From NCBI GenBank assembly GCA_943737045.1, contig CALSFV010000216.1:434001-498000 (forward strand): 64,000 nucleotides of DNA, read 5' to 3'. The translations under genes and the position numbers were made by a program. Below, piece after piece: positions 15,633 through 26,145 of the stretch (the first letter of the stretch is position 1; the number at the start of each line of letters is the position of its first letter). A model generated the notes under the pieces. It had not been told where the DNA came from. It worked only from the letters and a program-made list of their open reading frames with translations, and made no database searches. This DNA comes from Parapristionchus giblindavisi. Lineage: Eukaryota; Nematoda; Chromadorea; Rhabditida; Diplogasteridae.

Positions 15633-15699
15633 AATCCATTAGCGCAGAGGTAAAAGTGATGCTAGATAGCGTAACGTCGCGGGTTCGATACCTATTACA
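15633..15699 (+). repeat. tRNA-like sequence in duplication unit 1
   Basis: TTAGCGCAGAGG resembles an A box and GGGTTCGATACC a B box, about 40 bp apart. The acceptor and T stems do not pair convincingly, so this is more likely a tRNA-derived (SINE-like) repeat or dead tRNA than a working tRNA gene. Confidence 0.45.
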
Positions 15700-16022
15700 A
15701 AACTTTTCAATTTTCCAAATTTTGCGCCTTTGCATACACCATCAATGATGATTCTAGCGCTCAATAAGCTGAATTATCATAAAATAATTTGCGTACGGTA
15801 TGTAGAACAACTCTTGCTATCTTTCTATCTTCACAGTTTGTTCACGAAAATATTCGTGGTACTCCACCTCTAAAATGATCGACACATTTCAAGTACACTT
15901 CAAGTTTTAAAAAAAACTGTTGAAAGAGTTGAAAGTGTATCTCATTTTGTGCATCAACGTATTTTTAATTAAATTGCTTTTTACATATATTGAATTTTGT
16001 TTAATTAAATGTTTACAGTTAC

Positions 16023-17634
16023 ATGGAGTTTAGGAAGCGCCATGAGTATTCAATCGATAGAAGAGGATTGGTATATCAAATTTATGAAGGTATGTCGAAA
16101 ATCGAAAATGCGTTATATACATAATGTAGTGTTTGTTGGAAGATGTTAGCCAAAACATCTTCTTTGTGTATATATATTTCAGATGAATATCTTGAACTTT
16201 CTCATGGCACTCCTTCAATAATGACATGGATGAGAGGGTCAGTTAAACGCACATCCCGAGTTAATTTTACTCTCCGCTCCAACAAGGCTCTCTCGTCGAC
16301 AAAGAGAGCGAGAAATTGTGACCAGCGCGGAGAATTTCAAACTAGCTTTTGTTAAGCCTCTAAATGCAAACTCAAGAAATAGATAAAGAAAGCGAGAGTA
16401 TGCACAAAGGGAGCGTAACCTCTCTCAATGGTTTTCTTCATTGTGCTCACTATTTCTCTGTTCTCTAACAACAAGAGAGCGTTGCGCGTCGAAGAGACCA
16501 ATGAGAGAGGTCACGCTCCCTATAAGATAGGTGTTAGAGGGTTGCAAAAACATCCCGTTGAAAATCAATCAAGTTTGAAAAAATATTGTAAATATATTTA
16601 AATTGTCCTATGTGAGATTAATGAATGTGAAATAGAGCAAAGCGCATAGAGCAAGAAATTGAATGGACAACGGCATTCGGAGCTGTCGGTAATTTGTTCT
16701 TCTTCGAAAAGGTTTGAAAAGGTATGTATTTACATCTACGAATGGCGATCAAAATACAGGACAATATAATATGGAAAGCCGAACTAATTGATGACGAAAT
16801 CGTAATCACGGCTAGTGTACAGGTAATATTTCGTACAATATTTCATTACACAGAGCAAATATCCTTAAAACTGTCATCTAACGGATTTATTCTCTCATAG
16901 ATGTGCAAATATTATAATAATTGAAATGAAATACTCTTTCATGTGTGATGAAATATATTCTTGGGGGGAGATTTTTAAGGAATGGTTCGCTCTTTTTCAA
17001 AGGAAATCAATTAGTATTTAAGAAAATTAATATATTTTGCAGATTGGTAGTGGAATAAAAGCTCATTTCAAAATGAATCGTCTCCATTATTTAATTGAAA
17101 GTGCTAATGATCCAAATATTTCGTTCGTCATTCCAATCGAGGAGGATTATCGAGAAATTAGTGAAGAGATCAACAATGTTTCGATTGAAGAATTGAGGAA
17201 AATTAATGAATTTCATTCAGATGAGTAAGCTGAATTTGGGCTACCTTGATTCGTTTTCGTTAGGAAGACGCTGAATGTCTATTTTTTAGTAATTTCGCAT
17301 ACACAATAACTAATGAGGTCAATTCATCGACCCTTCGTTTATATGATTCAAATGCAGAAAACTACAGAGAGAAAGGAAAATTTCCAAAGGTATGCCATAC
17401 TTGTCCTCTTCTAACAAAGCTGTGAAAAGAAATGAAAAGAAGTACATACTCTCACATTTTTACAAACTCTATAGCACCATTTTTCTTATATTATCGATAT
17501 TTTAGAACGCCACATTGATCGTTTTATGATTACAACAGGTCTTCTTGCGATCAATCATATTCAATAATTGGATATTTTATTTAACATTTGAAGGAGAACT
17601 CATAGTAATCAACATGGAAGATATGTCACGTTGA
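16023..17634 (+). CDS. Unrecognised seven-exon gene, copy 1 (212 residues)
   Basis: Function unknown. Exons 16023-16089, 16183-16237, 16636-16711, 16760-16822, 17043-17224, 17290-17389 and 17539-17634 join in phase; several introns are under 70 bp. No signal peptide or helix-rich membrane part. Recognisable stretches for a search: LELSHGTPSIMTWMR, WTTAFGAVGNLFFFE, WKAELIDDEIVITASV, KMNRLHYLIES and SFVIPIEEDYREI. The body alternates short hydrophobic and acidic runs, as in a beta-rich globular domain. The model ends in SR and TGA; a further open stretch at about 17668-17829 (containing GIEPKGVVNVQSNN) would need another intron, so the C-terminus is uncertain. An acceptor lies just before the ATG. 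Intron 2 carries a CTCTC palindrome and a second foldback. Duplicated in unit 2. Confidence 0.65.
16255..16350. repeat. CTCTC palindrome family copy in intron 2 (unit 1)
   Basis: ACTCTCCGCTCCAACAAGG, CTCTCTCGTCGACAAAGAGA and CGCGGAGAATTTCAAACTAG form a near-consensus copy with a clear CTCTC..GAGAG hairpin. Confidence 0.8.
16409..16523. repeat. Second small foldback in intron 2 (unit 1)
   Basis: GGGAGCGTAACCTCTCTCA on the left mirrors TGAGAGAGGTCACGCTCCCT on the right, with an inner CTCT..AGAG part. Distinct ends from the CTCTC family, though it shares the CT/GA-rich core. Confidence 0.75.
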
Positions 17635-18195
17635 GATTGTGAAGACGAAGTAAGCGAAAATTATTTGAACAATATGATGTTGAAAGAGATTTTTTAAGCT
17701 TGGAAAATTCCTCACATATTATTGGAATTGAGCCGAAGGGAGTTGTTAATGTACAGTCGAATAATTTGGCATCTCCGGTGGATATATTCTATGCTGAGCT
17801 ACCAAAGAAATATTTTGTAAATTTAATTTGACTTATACGGGAATGGCCTGGAAAAACTTACAATTAGTCTCATCCTTTCGAATCCTATCCCATAGTTTTC
17901 AACACGGAGAAAAATAATCATTAAATGTCCCGATGTCCAAACGCTTTCCTAACAATAAGACCGGAAAAATCCTAAAATTGGGAATTCATTTATTTGAAAA
18001 ATTTGGACTACCTGAGCGCTTCTTATCTTAATGTGCAGAATGCCACTCATTTCAACTACTCGTGTGGCTATTTATTAATAATATATTTAATATTCTTTAT
18101 CCTATCAGCACATTAAATGCAGAGGGGGCCAAAACAGGGGGAATCTTCTTATCCACAAGACTTATCCTTTCGTCTCTGAGAGAATTCATCTCCAT

Positions 18196-18490
18196 TCAAG
18201 AAAACGTCCGCACATGAAACTTGATTAGAATAATAATCCACGAAAACGTTGTTCGTCCAATCGGCCTGCTTGACAAGATGGAAATACCGCTACTGACTTT
18301 CCAAAGTCTACTAGGAGGGGACTCAACTGTTGGTCCTCTTCTCTTGATGGAATAGGCGAATGTAATCGAGTAGAGAGAGAGAGACAAGTCCAACCGACCG
18401 AACCGCAGAGAGAAAAGGCAGAAGAATGTGGCTAAACTCTCACCAAACTCTCTCAGATTAGAGGGGCGATTTATTCGGTAACGGATCATA
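18196..18490 (-). repeat. Dispersed repeat shared with 36305-36525 (unit 1 copy)
   Basis: On the minus strand this segment aligns with the plus strand around 36305-36525: shared blocks include TGCGGT..CGGTCGGTT, CCCCTCCTAG, CTTTGGAA, TGTCAAGCAGGCC and AACGTTTTCGTGG. Both copies keep an open frame reading ESPP-RLW in that region, but no domain is recognisable. Probably a piece of an unknown transposable element. Confidence 0.7.
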
Positions 18491-18739
18491 AATCGGTAGG
18501 GACCATTGCTATCTGTAGCAGTATACGAATCCTTGGAAAATCATGGGGTGACTGTTGGTATACGAGACTGTCTTCAGATTAGGGGCTCTTCTCTCGTGGA
18601 TCTTCTTCAGATTTTAGATCACGAGGGAGCTGGGATGGATCGTTTCTCCATCGTACTCTCACTCATTGTTAGCTTTCCGAAGCTTCCTTTAAATGCTCTC
18701 ATTGTGGTCGGAGCTCTTGCTTTTTCGATCGAGTTCATT

Positions 18740-19724
18740 ATGAGGCCGTTTGTGTAAGAGTCGAACAAGGGTTGGCACAGGCCAAAAATTTTGATACCCT
18801 CAAAACTTGTTTATAGGGGTTATCGACCATGCTGATGAAGATAGGCATAGTCATTTTGGCTCCAGTGGTCCCGCAACGCCTGGGCGGGATTACGGTAAGA
18901 TCACGTTTTCAGGCCATTCTCGGTCCATGGTAGTGCTAGAGGTATAAAAATTGGGCTCCTAGGACAGAATTCGATGGCGATGATGTCTGTCTACTTCATT
19001 TGTTTTGAAAATTTTCCAAAAGGTCACAACTGGAAATTTTGATGGAGACGTTTGCGCCCCAGACGAGTATGACAGTTCGAACTGGCGTGACGAGAGGATC
19101 ACAACGATGTATTATGAGCCCATTGCCATCTCAATATTGCCTCGATATAGTGATCTGCAAAATCATCTCTCGTTGTATGCGTCTCTCTATTCCGCGCGCT
19201 CTCTCGGCACTCTCTCATTTCGCCGCGCTCTCTCGAGAGTGCGAGAGAGCGCGCGGAATTGAGAGAGTCCTCTTGTTTACCTCTTTCGCATATCACTATA
19301 TCGAGGCAATATTGAGATGGCAATGGTGATATGGGCTCATAATACATCGTTGTGATCCTCTCGTCACGCCGGTTCGAACTGTCATACTCGTCTGGGGCGC
19401 AAACGTCTCCATCAAAATTTCCAGTTGTGACCTTTTGGAAAATTTTCAAAACAAATGAAGTAGACAGCCATCATCGCCATCGAATTCTGTCCTAGGAGCC
19501 CAATTTTCATACCTCTAGCACTACCATGGACCGAGAAAGGCCTGAAAACGTGATCTTACCGTAATCCCGCCCAGGCGTTGCGGGACCACTGGAGCCAAAA
19601 TGGCTATGCCTATCTTCATCAGCATGGTCGATAACGCCTATACACAAGTTTTGAGGGTATCAAAATTTTTGGCCTGTGCCAACCCTCTCCCAGATTTGCC
19701 CGACTCTTACACAAACGGCCTCTT
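18740..19724. mobile_element. 985-bp palindromic (foldback) element, unit 1
   Basis: Two arms of about 400 bp are near-perfect reverse complements, from TGAGGCCGTTTGTGTAAGAG to its mirror TTACACAAACGGCCTC. The centre (19180-19270) is itself a CT/GA-rich palindrome with CGCGCGCTCTCTC. Arms include a CCTGGGCGGGATTACGGTAA block and a TGGTAGTGCTAGAGGTAT block. No transposase. Open frames in the two arms encode the same peptide because of the mirror symmetry and are not genes. Confidence 0.9.
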
Positions 19725-19740
19725 ATCACGAGTTTGAGGG

Positions 19741-20732
19741 ATGGCTAGGGAAAGAGTTTTAATTGCTGCAATTACTATGATAATTTTATCCATGTTGAAC
19801 TCACAATTATTCCCATATGAGTCAGATTTGTTTAAAAAAGATTTTATCAATCGCTCTTTCCTATCATTTCAGAGTAAACTAAATGCAACAGAATTGATGG
19901 ATAGAAGAGAGAAGGAACTAAAGAGAAAAAATGAAATGTGGAAGAAGTTAAATGAAGTATTGCACAAGAAAATAAGAAAGAAAGAGACAACGCTTGAAGA
20001 AGTTTCGGATGAAAATAAAGAGCTCAAAAAAAACTTAAAGAAGAGGAGAAAAAATCGAAGAAACTAGAAAAAGAACTGAAGGGGAGGAATGAGGAAGAAC
20101 TAGAGAGAAGACTGAAAAATCTAGAAAGAATACTAGAAGAGAAGGAAAAGAAAGAAGTCGAATTGGTGAAACAGAATGATGAGCTCAAGCTTAGGAATCG
20201 AACATTGATTATGGATATGCATAACATGAATCAAGAATTGGAAAATATGAAACTAGAGATGGGAAGGAAAGAATTTGAGGAAATACATCAAGAAAGGAAG
20301 AAGAAAATGAAAGAAATGGAAGGAAAACTGGAAGAGATTATGGAGAAAAGATATAATGAACTAGGCAGAAGAGAGGAAGACATTGAAGAACAAGAAATAA
20401 ATGAAGATGAAGAGCTCGAACGGGGAAAGCAAACGTTGCCAATGGAAATGGTAAAGTTGAGACTAGAGAAGGAGATGCAAACATCTGAAAAAGATCTGGA
20501 ACGGATTGGGAGAACGGTAATAATAAGAACACGGGAAGATATTAGCGAGAAAAATGAAGAACTAACTAGAAGATTAGGAGAATATGATCAGGAAGAACAA
20601 AAGCTAGTAAGAAATCTTCAAGATGAGTTTCCCATGTGGAACAAAGGGGAATTCTTCAGGAATTTTTATGAGAAGTTGAGTGAAAGAGAAGAACATACGA
20701 ATAGAAGTACACCAGTTCAGGTAAAACTCTAA
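19741..20732 (+). pseudogene. Coiled-coil ORF with N-terminal hydrophobic segment, frameshifted (copy 1)
   Basis: Intronless ORF starting 17 bp past the palindromic element. Residues 1-30 have a basic start and then VLIAAITMIILSML, a signal peptide or signal anchor; the rest is long charged coiled coil rich in Glu/Lys (EELERRLKNLERILEEKEKK, DELKLRNRTL), ending with a less charged tail (EFPMWNKGEFFRNFYEKL). Frame 1 runs to a stop at 20067. The coiled coil continues without a break in another frame from about 20037 to the stop at 20732. The switch sits at a run of eight A (20026-20033), where one missing base explains it. Total would be about 330 residues. An AATAAA follows about 20 bp after the stop. 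Either a pseudogene, a base-call error or a slippage site. No family recognised beyond coiled coil. Confidence 0.6.
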
Positions 20733-21001
20733 CAACGAAACAACAAACTTTAAAATAAAACTATAATTTTAAAGACACAACTTCGTCTGTCGTTTTTAAT
20801 TTCCAATGAGTCATATCTTATCAGCCTTCAGCTTTTCTCTCCCGACACAGTGTTTTAAATCGATAGTATTATACAATCCGTTCTCTCATTTTTCAAGGGG
20901 GTTACTCTCCCTTTAAAGACGGAGGCTCTCAAATGTCTATGTAAATGTATATGTTATGCAAGGGATAAGTGATATGTAAGAAATTAGCACGACAATTCAT
21001 C

Positions 21002-21068
21002 AATCCATTAGCGCAGAGGTAAAAGTGATGCTAGATAGCGTAACGTCGCGGGTTCGATACCTATTACA
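21002..21068 (+). repeat. tRNA-like sequence in duplication unit 2
   Basis: Identical to the unit 1 tRNA-like sequence: A-box-like TTAGCGCAGAGG and B-box-like GGGTTCGATACC with unconvincing stems. Confidence 0.45.
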
Positions 21069-21391
21069 AAACTTTTCAATTTTCCAAATTTTGCGCCTTT
21101 GCATACACCATCAATGATGATTCTAGCGCTCAATAAGCTGAATTATCATAAAATAATTTGCGTACGGTATGTAGAACAACTCTTGCTATCTTTCTATCTT
21201 CACAGTTTGTTCACGAAAATATTCGTGGTACTCCACCTCTAAAATGATCGACACATTTCAAGTACACTTCAAGTTTTAAAAAAAACTGTTGAAAGAGTTG
21301 AAAGTGTATCTCATTTTGTGCATCAACGTATTTTTAATTAAATTGCTTTTTACATATATTGAATTTTGTTTAATTAAATGTTTACAGTTAC

Positions 21392-23002
21392 ATGGAGTTT
21401 AGGAAGCGCCATGAGTATTCAATCGATAGAAGAGGATTGGTATATCAAATTTATGAAGGTATGTCGAAAATCGAAAATGCGTTATATACATAATGTAGTG
21501 TTTGTTGGAAGATGTTAGCCAAAACATCTTCTTTGTGTATATATATTTCAGATGAATATCTTGAACTTTCTCATGGTACTCCTTCAATAATGACATGGAT
21601 GAGAGGGTCAGTTAAACGCACATCCCGAGTTAATTTTACTCTCCGCTCCAACAAGGCTCTCTCGTCGACAAAGAGAGCGAGAAATTGTGACCAGCGCGGA
21701 GAATTTCAAACTAGCTTTTGTTAAGCCTCTAAATGCAAACTCAAGAAATAGATAAAGAAAGCGAGAGTATGCACAAAGGGAGCGTAACCTCTCTCAATGG
21801 TTTTCTTCATTGTGCTCACTATTTCTCTGTTCTCTAACAACAAGAGAGCGTTGCGCGTCGAAGAGACCAATGAGAGAGGTCACGCTCCCTATAAGATAGG
21901 TGTTAGAGGGTTGCAAAAACATCCCGTTGAAAATCAATCAAGTTTGAAAAAATATTGTAAATATATTTAAATTGTCCTATGTGAGATTAATGAATGTGAA
22001 ATAGAGCAAAGCGCATAGAGCAAGAAATTGAATGGACAACGGCATTCGGAGCTGTCGGTAATTTGTTCTTCTTCGAAAAGGTTTGAAAAGGTATGTATTT
22101 ACATCTACGAATGGCGATCAAAATACAGGACAATATAATATGGAAAGCCGAACTAATTGATGACGAAATCGTAATCACGGCTAGTGTACAGGTAATATTT
22201 CGTACAATATTTCATTACACAGAGCAAATATCCTTAAAACTGTCATCTAACGGATTTATTCTCTCATAGATGTGCAAATATTATAATAATTGAAATGAAA
22301 TACTCTTTCATGTGTGATGAAATATATTCTTGGGGGGAGATTTTTAAGGAATGGTTCGCTCTTTTTCAAAGGAAATCAATTAGTATTTAAGAAAATTAAT
22401 ATATTTTGCAGATTGGAAGTGGAATAAAAGCTCATTTCAAAATGAATCGTCTCCATTATTTAATTGAAAGTGCTAATGATCCAAATATTTCGTTCGTCAT
22501 TCCAATCGAGGAGGATTATCGAGAAATTAGTGAAGAGATCAACAATGTTTCGATTGAAGAATTGAGGAAAATTAATGAATTTCATTCAGATGAGTAAGCT
22601 GAATTTGGGCTACCTTGATTCGTTTTCGTTAGGAAGACGCTGAATGTCTATTTTTTAGTAATTTTGCATACACAATAGTTATGAGGTCAATTCATCGACC
22701 CTTCGTTTATATGATTCAAATGCAGAAAACTACAGAGAGAAAGGAAAATTTCCAAAGGTATGCCATACTTGTCCTCTTCTAACAAAGCTGTGAAAAGAAA
22801 TGAAAAGAAGTACATACTCTCACATTTTTACAAACTCTATAGCACCATTTTTCTTATATTTTCGATATTTTAGAACGCCACATTGATCGTTTTATGATTA
22901 CAACAGGTCTTCTTGCGATCAATCATATTCAATAATTGGATATTTTATTTAACATTTGAAGGAGAACTCATAGTAATCAACATGGAAGATATGTCACGTT
23001 GA
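21392..23002 (+). pseudogene. Unrecognised seven-exon gene, copy 2, reading frame changed in exon 6
   Basis: Same exon layout as copy 1. Exons 1-5 are intact and nearly identical (changes are few). In exon 6 the stretch AATAACTAATGAGG of copy 1 reads AATAGTTATGAGG here, one base shorter. From that point the frame differs: the exon stays open in the new frame but exon 7 then reaches an early TAA, so the last ~60 residues are replaced. It could be a decaying copy or one making a protein with a new C-terminus. Copy 1 is taken as the reference only because its exon 6-7 phases agree. Confidence 0.55.
21624..21719. repeat. CTCTC palindrome family copy in intron 2 (unit 2)
   Basis: Duplicated copy of the unit 1 hairpin; sequence unchanged. 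The neighbouring GGGAGCGTAACC foldback is repeated too, at 21778-21892. Confidence 0.8.
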
Positions 23003-23563
23003 GATTGTGAAGACGAAGTAAGCGAAAATTATTTGAACAATATGATGTTGAAAGAGATTTTTTAAGCTTGGAAAATTCCTCACATATTATTGGAATTGAG
23101 CCGAAGGGAGTTGTTAATGTACAGTCGAATAATTTGGCATCTCCGGTGGATATATTCTATGCTGAGCTACCAAAGAAATATTTTGTAAATTTAATTTGAC
23201 TTATACGGGAATGGCCTGGAAAAACTTACAATTAGTCTCATCCTTTCGAATCCTATCCCATAGTTTTCAACATGGAGAAAAATAATCATTAAATGTCCCG
23301 ATGTCCAAACGCTTTCCTAACAATAAGACCGGAAAAATCCTAAAATTGGGAATTCATTTATTTGAAAAATTTGGACTACCTGAGCGCTTCTTATCTTAAT
23401 GTGCAGAATGCCACTCATTTCAACTACTCGTGTGGCTATTTATTAATAATATATTTAATATTCTTTATCCTATCAGCACATTAAATGCAGAGGGGGCCAA
23501 AACAGGGGGAATCTTCTTATCCACAAGACTTATCCTTTCGTCTCTGAGAGAATTCATCTCCAT

Positions 23564-23858
23564 TCAAGAAAACGTCCGCACATGAAACTTGATTAGAATA
23601 ATAATCCACGAAAACGTTGTTCGTCCAATCGGCCTGCTTGACAAGATGGAAATACCGCTACTGACTTTCCAAAGTCTACTAGGAGGGGACTCAACTGTTG
23701 GTCCTCTTCTCTTGATGGAATAGGCGAATGTAATCGAGTAGAGAGAGAGAGACAAGTCCAACCGACCGAACCGCAGAGAGAAAAGGCAGAAGAATGTGGC
23801 TAAACTCTCACCAAACTCTCTCAGATTAGAGGGGCGATTTATTCGGTAACGGATCATA
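23564..23858 (-). repeat. Dispersed repeat shared with 36305-36525 (unit 2 copy)
   Basis: Duplicate of the unit 1 segment, carried along by the tandem duplication. Confidence 0.7.
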
Positions 23859-24107
23859 AATCGGTAGGGACCATTGCTATCTGTAGCAGTATACGAATCC
23901 TTGGAAAATCATGGGGTGACTGTTGGTATACGAGACTGTCTTCAGATTAGGGGCTCTTCTCTCGTGGATCTTCTTCAGATTTTAGATCACGAGGGAGCTG
24001 GGATGGATCCTTTCTCCATCGTACTCTCACTCATTGTTAGCTTTCCGAAGCTTCCTTTAAATGCTCTCATTGTGGTCGGAGCTCTTGCTTTTTCGATCGA
24101 GTTCATT

Positions 24108-25092
24108 ATGAGGCCGTTTGTGTAAGAGTCGAACAAGGGTTGGCACAGGCCAAAAATTTTGATACCCTCAAAACTTGTTTATAGGGGTTATCGACCATGC
24201 TGATGAAGATAGGCATAGTCATTTTGGCTCCAGTGGTCCCGCAACGCCTGGGCGGGATTACGGTAAGATCACGTTTTCAGGCCATTCTCGGTCCATGGTA
24301 GTGCTAGAGGTATAAAAATTGGGCTCCTAGGACAGAATTCGATGGCGATGATGTCTGTCTACTTCATTTGTTTTGAAAATTTTCCAAAAGGTCACAACTG
24401 GAAATTTTGATGGAGACGTTTGCGCCCCAGACGAGTATGACAGTTCGAACTGGCGTGACGAGAGGATCACAACGATGTATTATGAGCCCATTGCCATCTC
24501 AATATTGCCTCGATATAGTGATCTGCAAAATCATCTCTCGTTGTATGCGTCTCTCTATTCCGCGCGCTCTCTCGGCACTCTCTCATTTCGCCGCGCTCTC
24601 TCGAGAGTGCGAGAGAGCGCGCGGAATTGAGAGAGTCCTCTTGTTTACCTCTTTCGCATATCACTATATCGAGGCAATATTGAGATGGCAATGGTGATAT
24701 GGGCTCATAATACATCGTTGTGATCCTCTCGTCACGCCGGTTCGAACTGTCATACTCGTCTGGGGCGCAAACGTCTCCATCAAAATTTCCAGTTGTGACC
24801 TTTTGGAAAATTTTCAAAACAAATGAAGTAGACAGCCATCATCGCCATCGAATTCTGTCCTAGGAGCCCAATTTTCATACCTCTAGCACTACCATGGACC
24901 GAGAAAGGCCTGAAAACGTGATCTTACCGTAATCCCGCCCAGGCGTTGCGGGACCACTGGAGCCAAAATGGCTATGCCTATCTTCATCAGCATGGTCGAT
25001 AACGCCTATACACAAGTTTTGAGGGTATCAAAATTTTTGGCCTGTGCCAACCCTCTCCCAGATTTGCCCGACTCTTACACAAACGGCCTCTT
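24108..25092. mobile_element. 985-bp palindromic (foldback) element, unit 2
   Basis: Duplicate of the unit 1 palindrome with the same arms and CT/GA-rich centre. That a long perfect palindrome survives in both units shows it was inserted before the duplication. Confidence 0.9.
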
Positions 25093-25108
25093 ATCACGAG
25101 TTTGAGGG

Positions 25109-26100
25109 ATGGCTAGGGAAAGAGTTTTAATTGCTGCAATTACTATGATAATTTTATCCATGTTGAACTCACAATTATTCCCATATGAGTCAGATTTGTT
25201 TAAAAAAGATTTTATCAATCGCTCTTTCCTATCATTTCAGAGTAAACTAAATGCAACAGAATTGATGGATAGAAGAGAGAAGGAACTAAAGAGAAAAAAT
25301 GAAATGTGGAAGAAGTTAAATGAAGTATTGCACAAGAAAATAAGAAAGAAAGAGACAACGCTTGAAGAAGTTTCGGATGAAAATAAAGAGCTCAAAAAAA
25401 ACTTAAAGAAGAGGAGAAAAAATCGAAGAAACTAGAAAAAGAACTGAAGGGGAGGAATGAGGAAGAACTAGAGAGAAGACTGAAAAATCTAGAAAGAATA
25501 CTAGAAGAGAAGGAAAAGAAAGAAGTCGAATTGGTGAAACAGAATGATGAGCTCAAGCTTAGGAATCGAACATTGATTATGGATATGCATAACATGAATC
25601 AAGAATTGGAAAATATGAAACTAGAGATGGGAAGGAAAGAATTTGAGGAAATACATCAAGAAAGGAAGAAGAAAATGAAAGAAATGGAAGGAAAACTGGA
25701 AGAGATTATGGAGAAAAGATATAATGAACTAGGCAGAAGAGAGGAAGACATTGAAGAACAAGAAATAAATGAAGATGAAGAGCTCGAACGGGGAAAGCAA
25801 ACGTTGCCAATGGAAATGGTAAAGTTGAGACTAGAGAAGGAGATGCAAACATCTGAAAAAGATCTGGAACGGATTGGGAGAACGGTAATAATAAGAACAC
25901 GGGAAGATATTAGCGAGAAAAATGAAGAACTAACTAGAAGATTAGGAGAATATGATCAGGAAGAACAAAAGCTAGTAAGAAATCTTCAAGATGAGTTTCC
26001 CATGTGGAACAAAGGGGAATTCTTCAGGAATTTTTATGAGAAGTTGAGTGAAAGAGAAGAACATACGAATAGAAGTACACCAGTTCAGGTAAAACTCTAA
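25109..26100 (+). pseudogene. Coiled-coil ORF, frameshifted (copy 2)
   Basis: Identical in layout to copy 1, including the eight-A run (25394-25401) where the frame changes, so the shift predates the duplication or reflects the same reading problem. First frame stops at 25435; the second runs to 26100. Confidence 0.6.
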
Positions 26101-26145
26101 CAACGAAACAACAAACTTTAAAATAAAACTATTATAGTGTTCATC

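Larger units (their letters stand above)
15396..20764 (+). repeat. Tandem duplication, unit 1 (5369 bp)
   Basis: Direct head-to-tail repeat with unit 2. It begins at AATTTTAAAGACACAAC and ends at AAATAAAACTAT, immediately followed by the same AATTTTAAAG. Each unit contains a tRNA-like sequence, a seven-exon gene, a dispersed repeat, a 985-bp palindrome and a coiled-coil ORF. The right edge falls about 5 bp past an AATAAA. The copies differ at about seven substitution sites plus one clustered change with a one-base length difference, roughly 99.8% identity, so this is a recent duplication rather than one sequence assembled twice unchanged. Confidence 0.97.
20765..26132 (+). repeat. Tandem duplication, unit 2 (5368 bp)
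   Basis: Second copy, offset 5369 bp up to the clustered change at about 22668-22683 and 5368 bp beyond it. Differences seen from unit 1 include C/T near 21576, T/A near 22416, C/T near 22666, A/T near 22861, C/T near 23272 and G/C near 24010. Right flank is unique (TATAGTGTTCATCG). Confidence 0.97.

Noticed and set aside
15633..15699. Functional tRNA gene
   Set aside because: A and B boxes are visible but acceptor and T stems do not pair, so only a tRNA-like repeat is called.
19005..19449. Two open frames on opposite strands both starting MKIFQKVTTGNFDGD
   Set aside because: They are the same sequence read from the two arms of a palindrome, not two genes.
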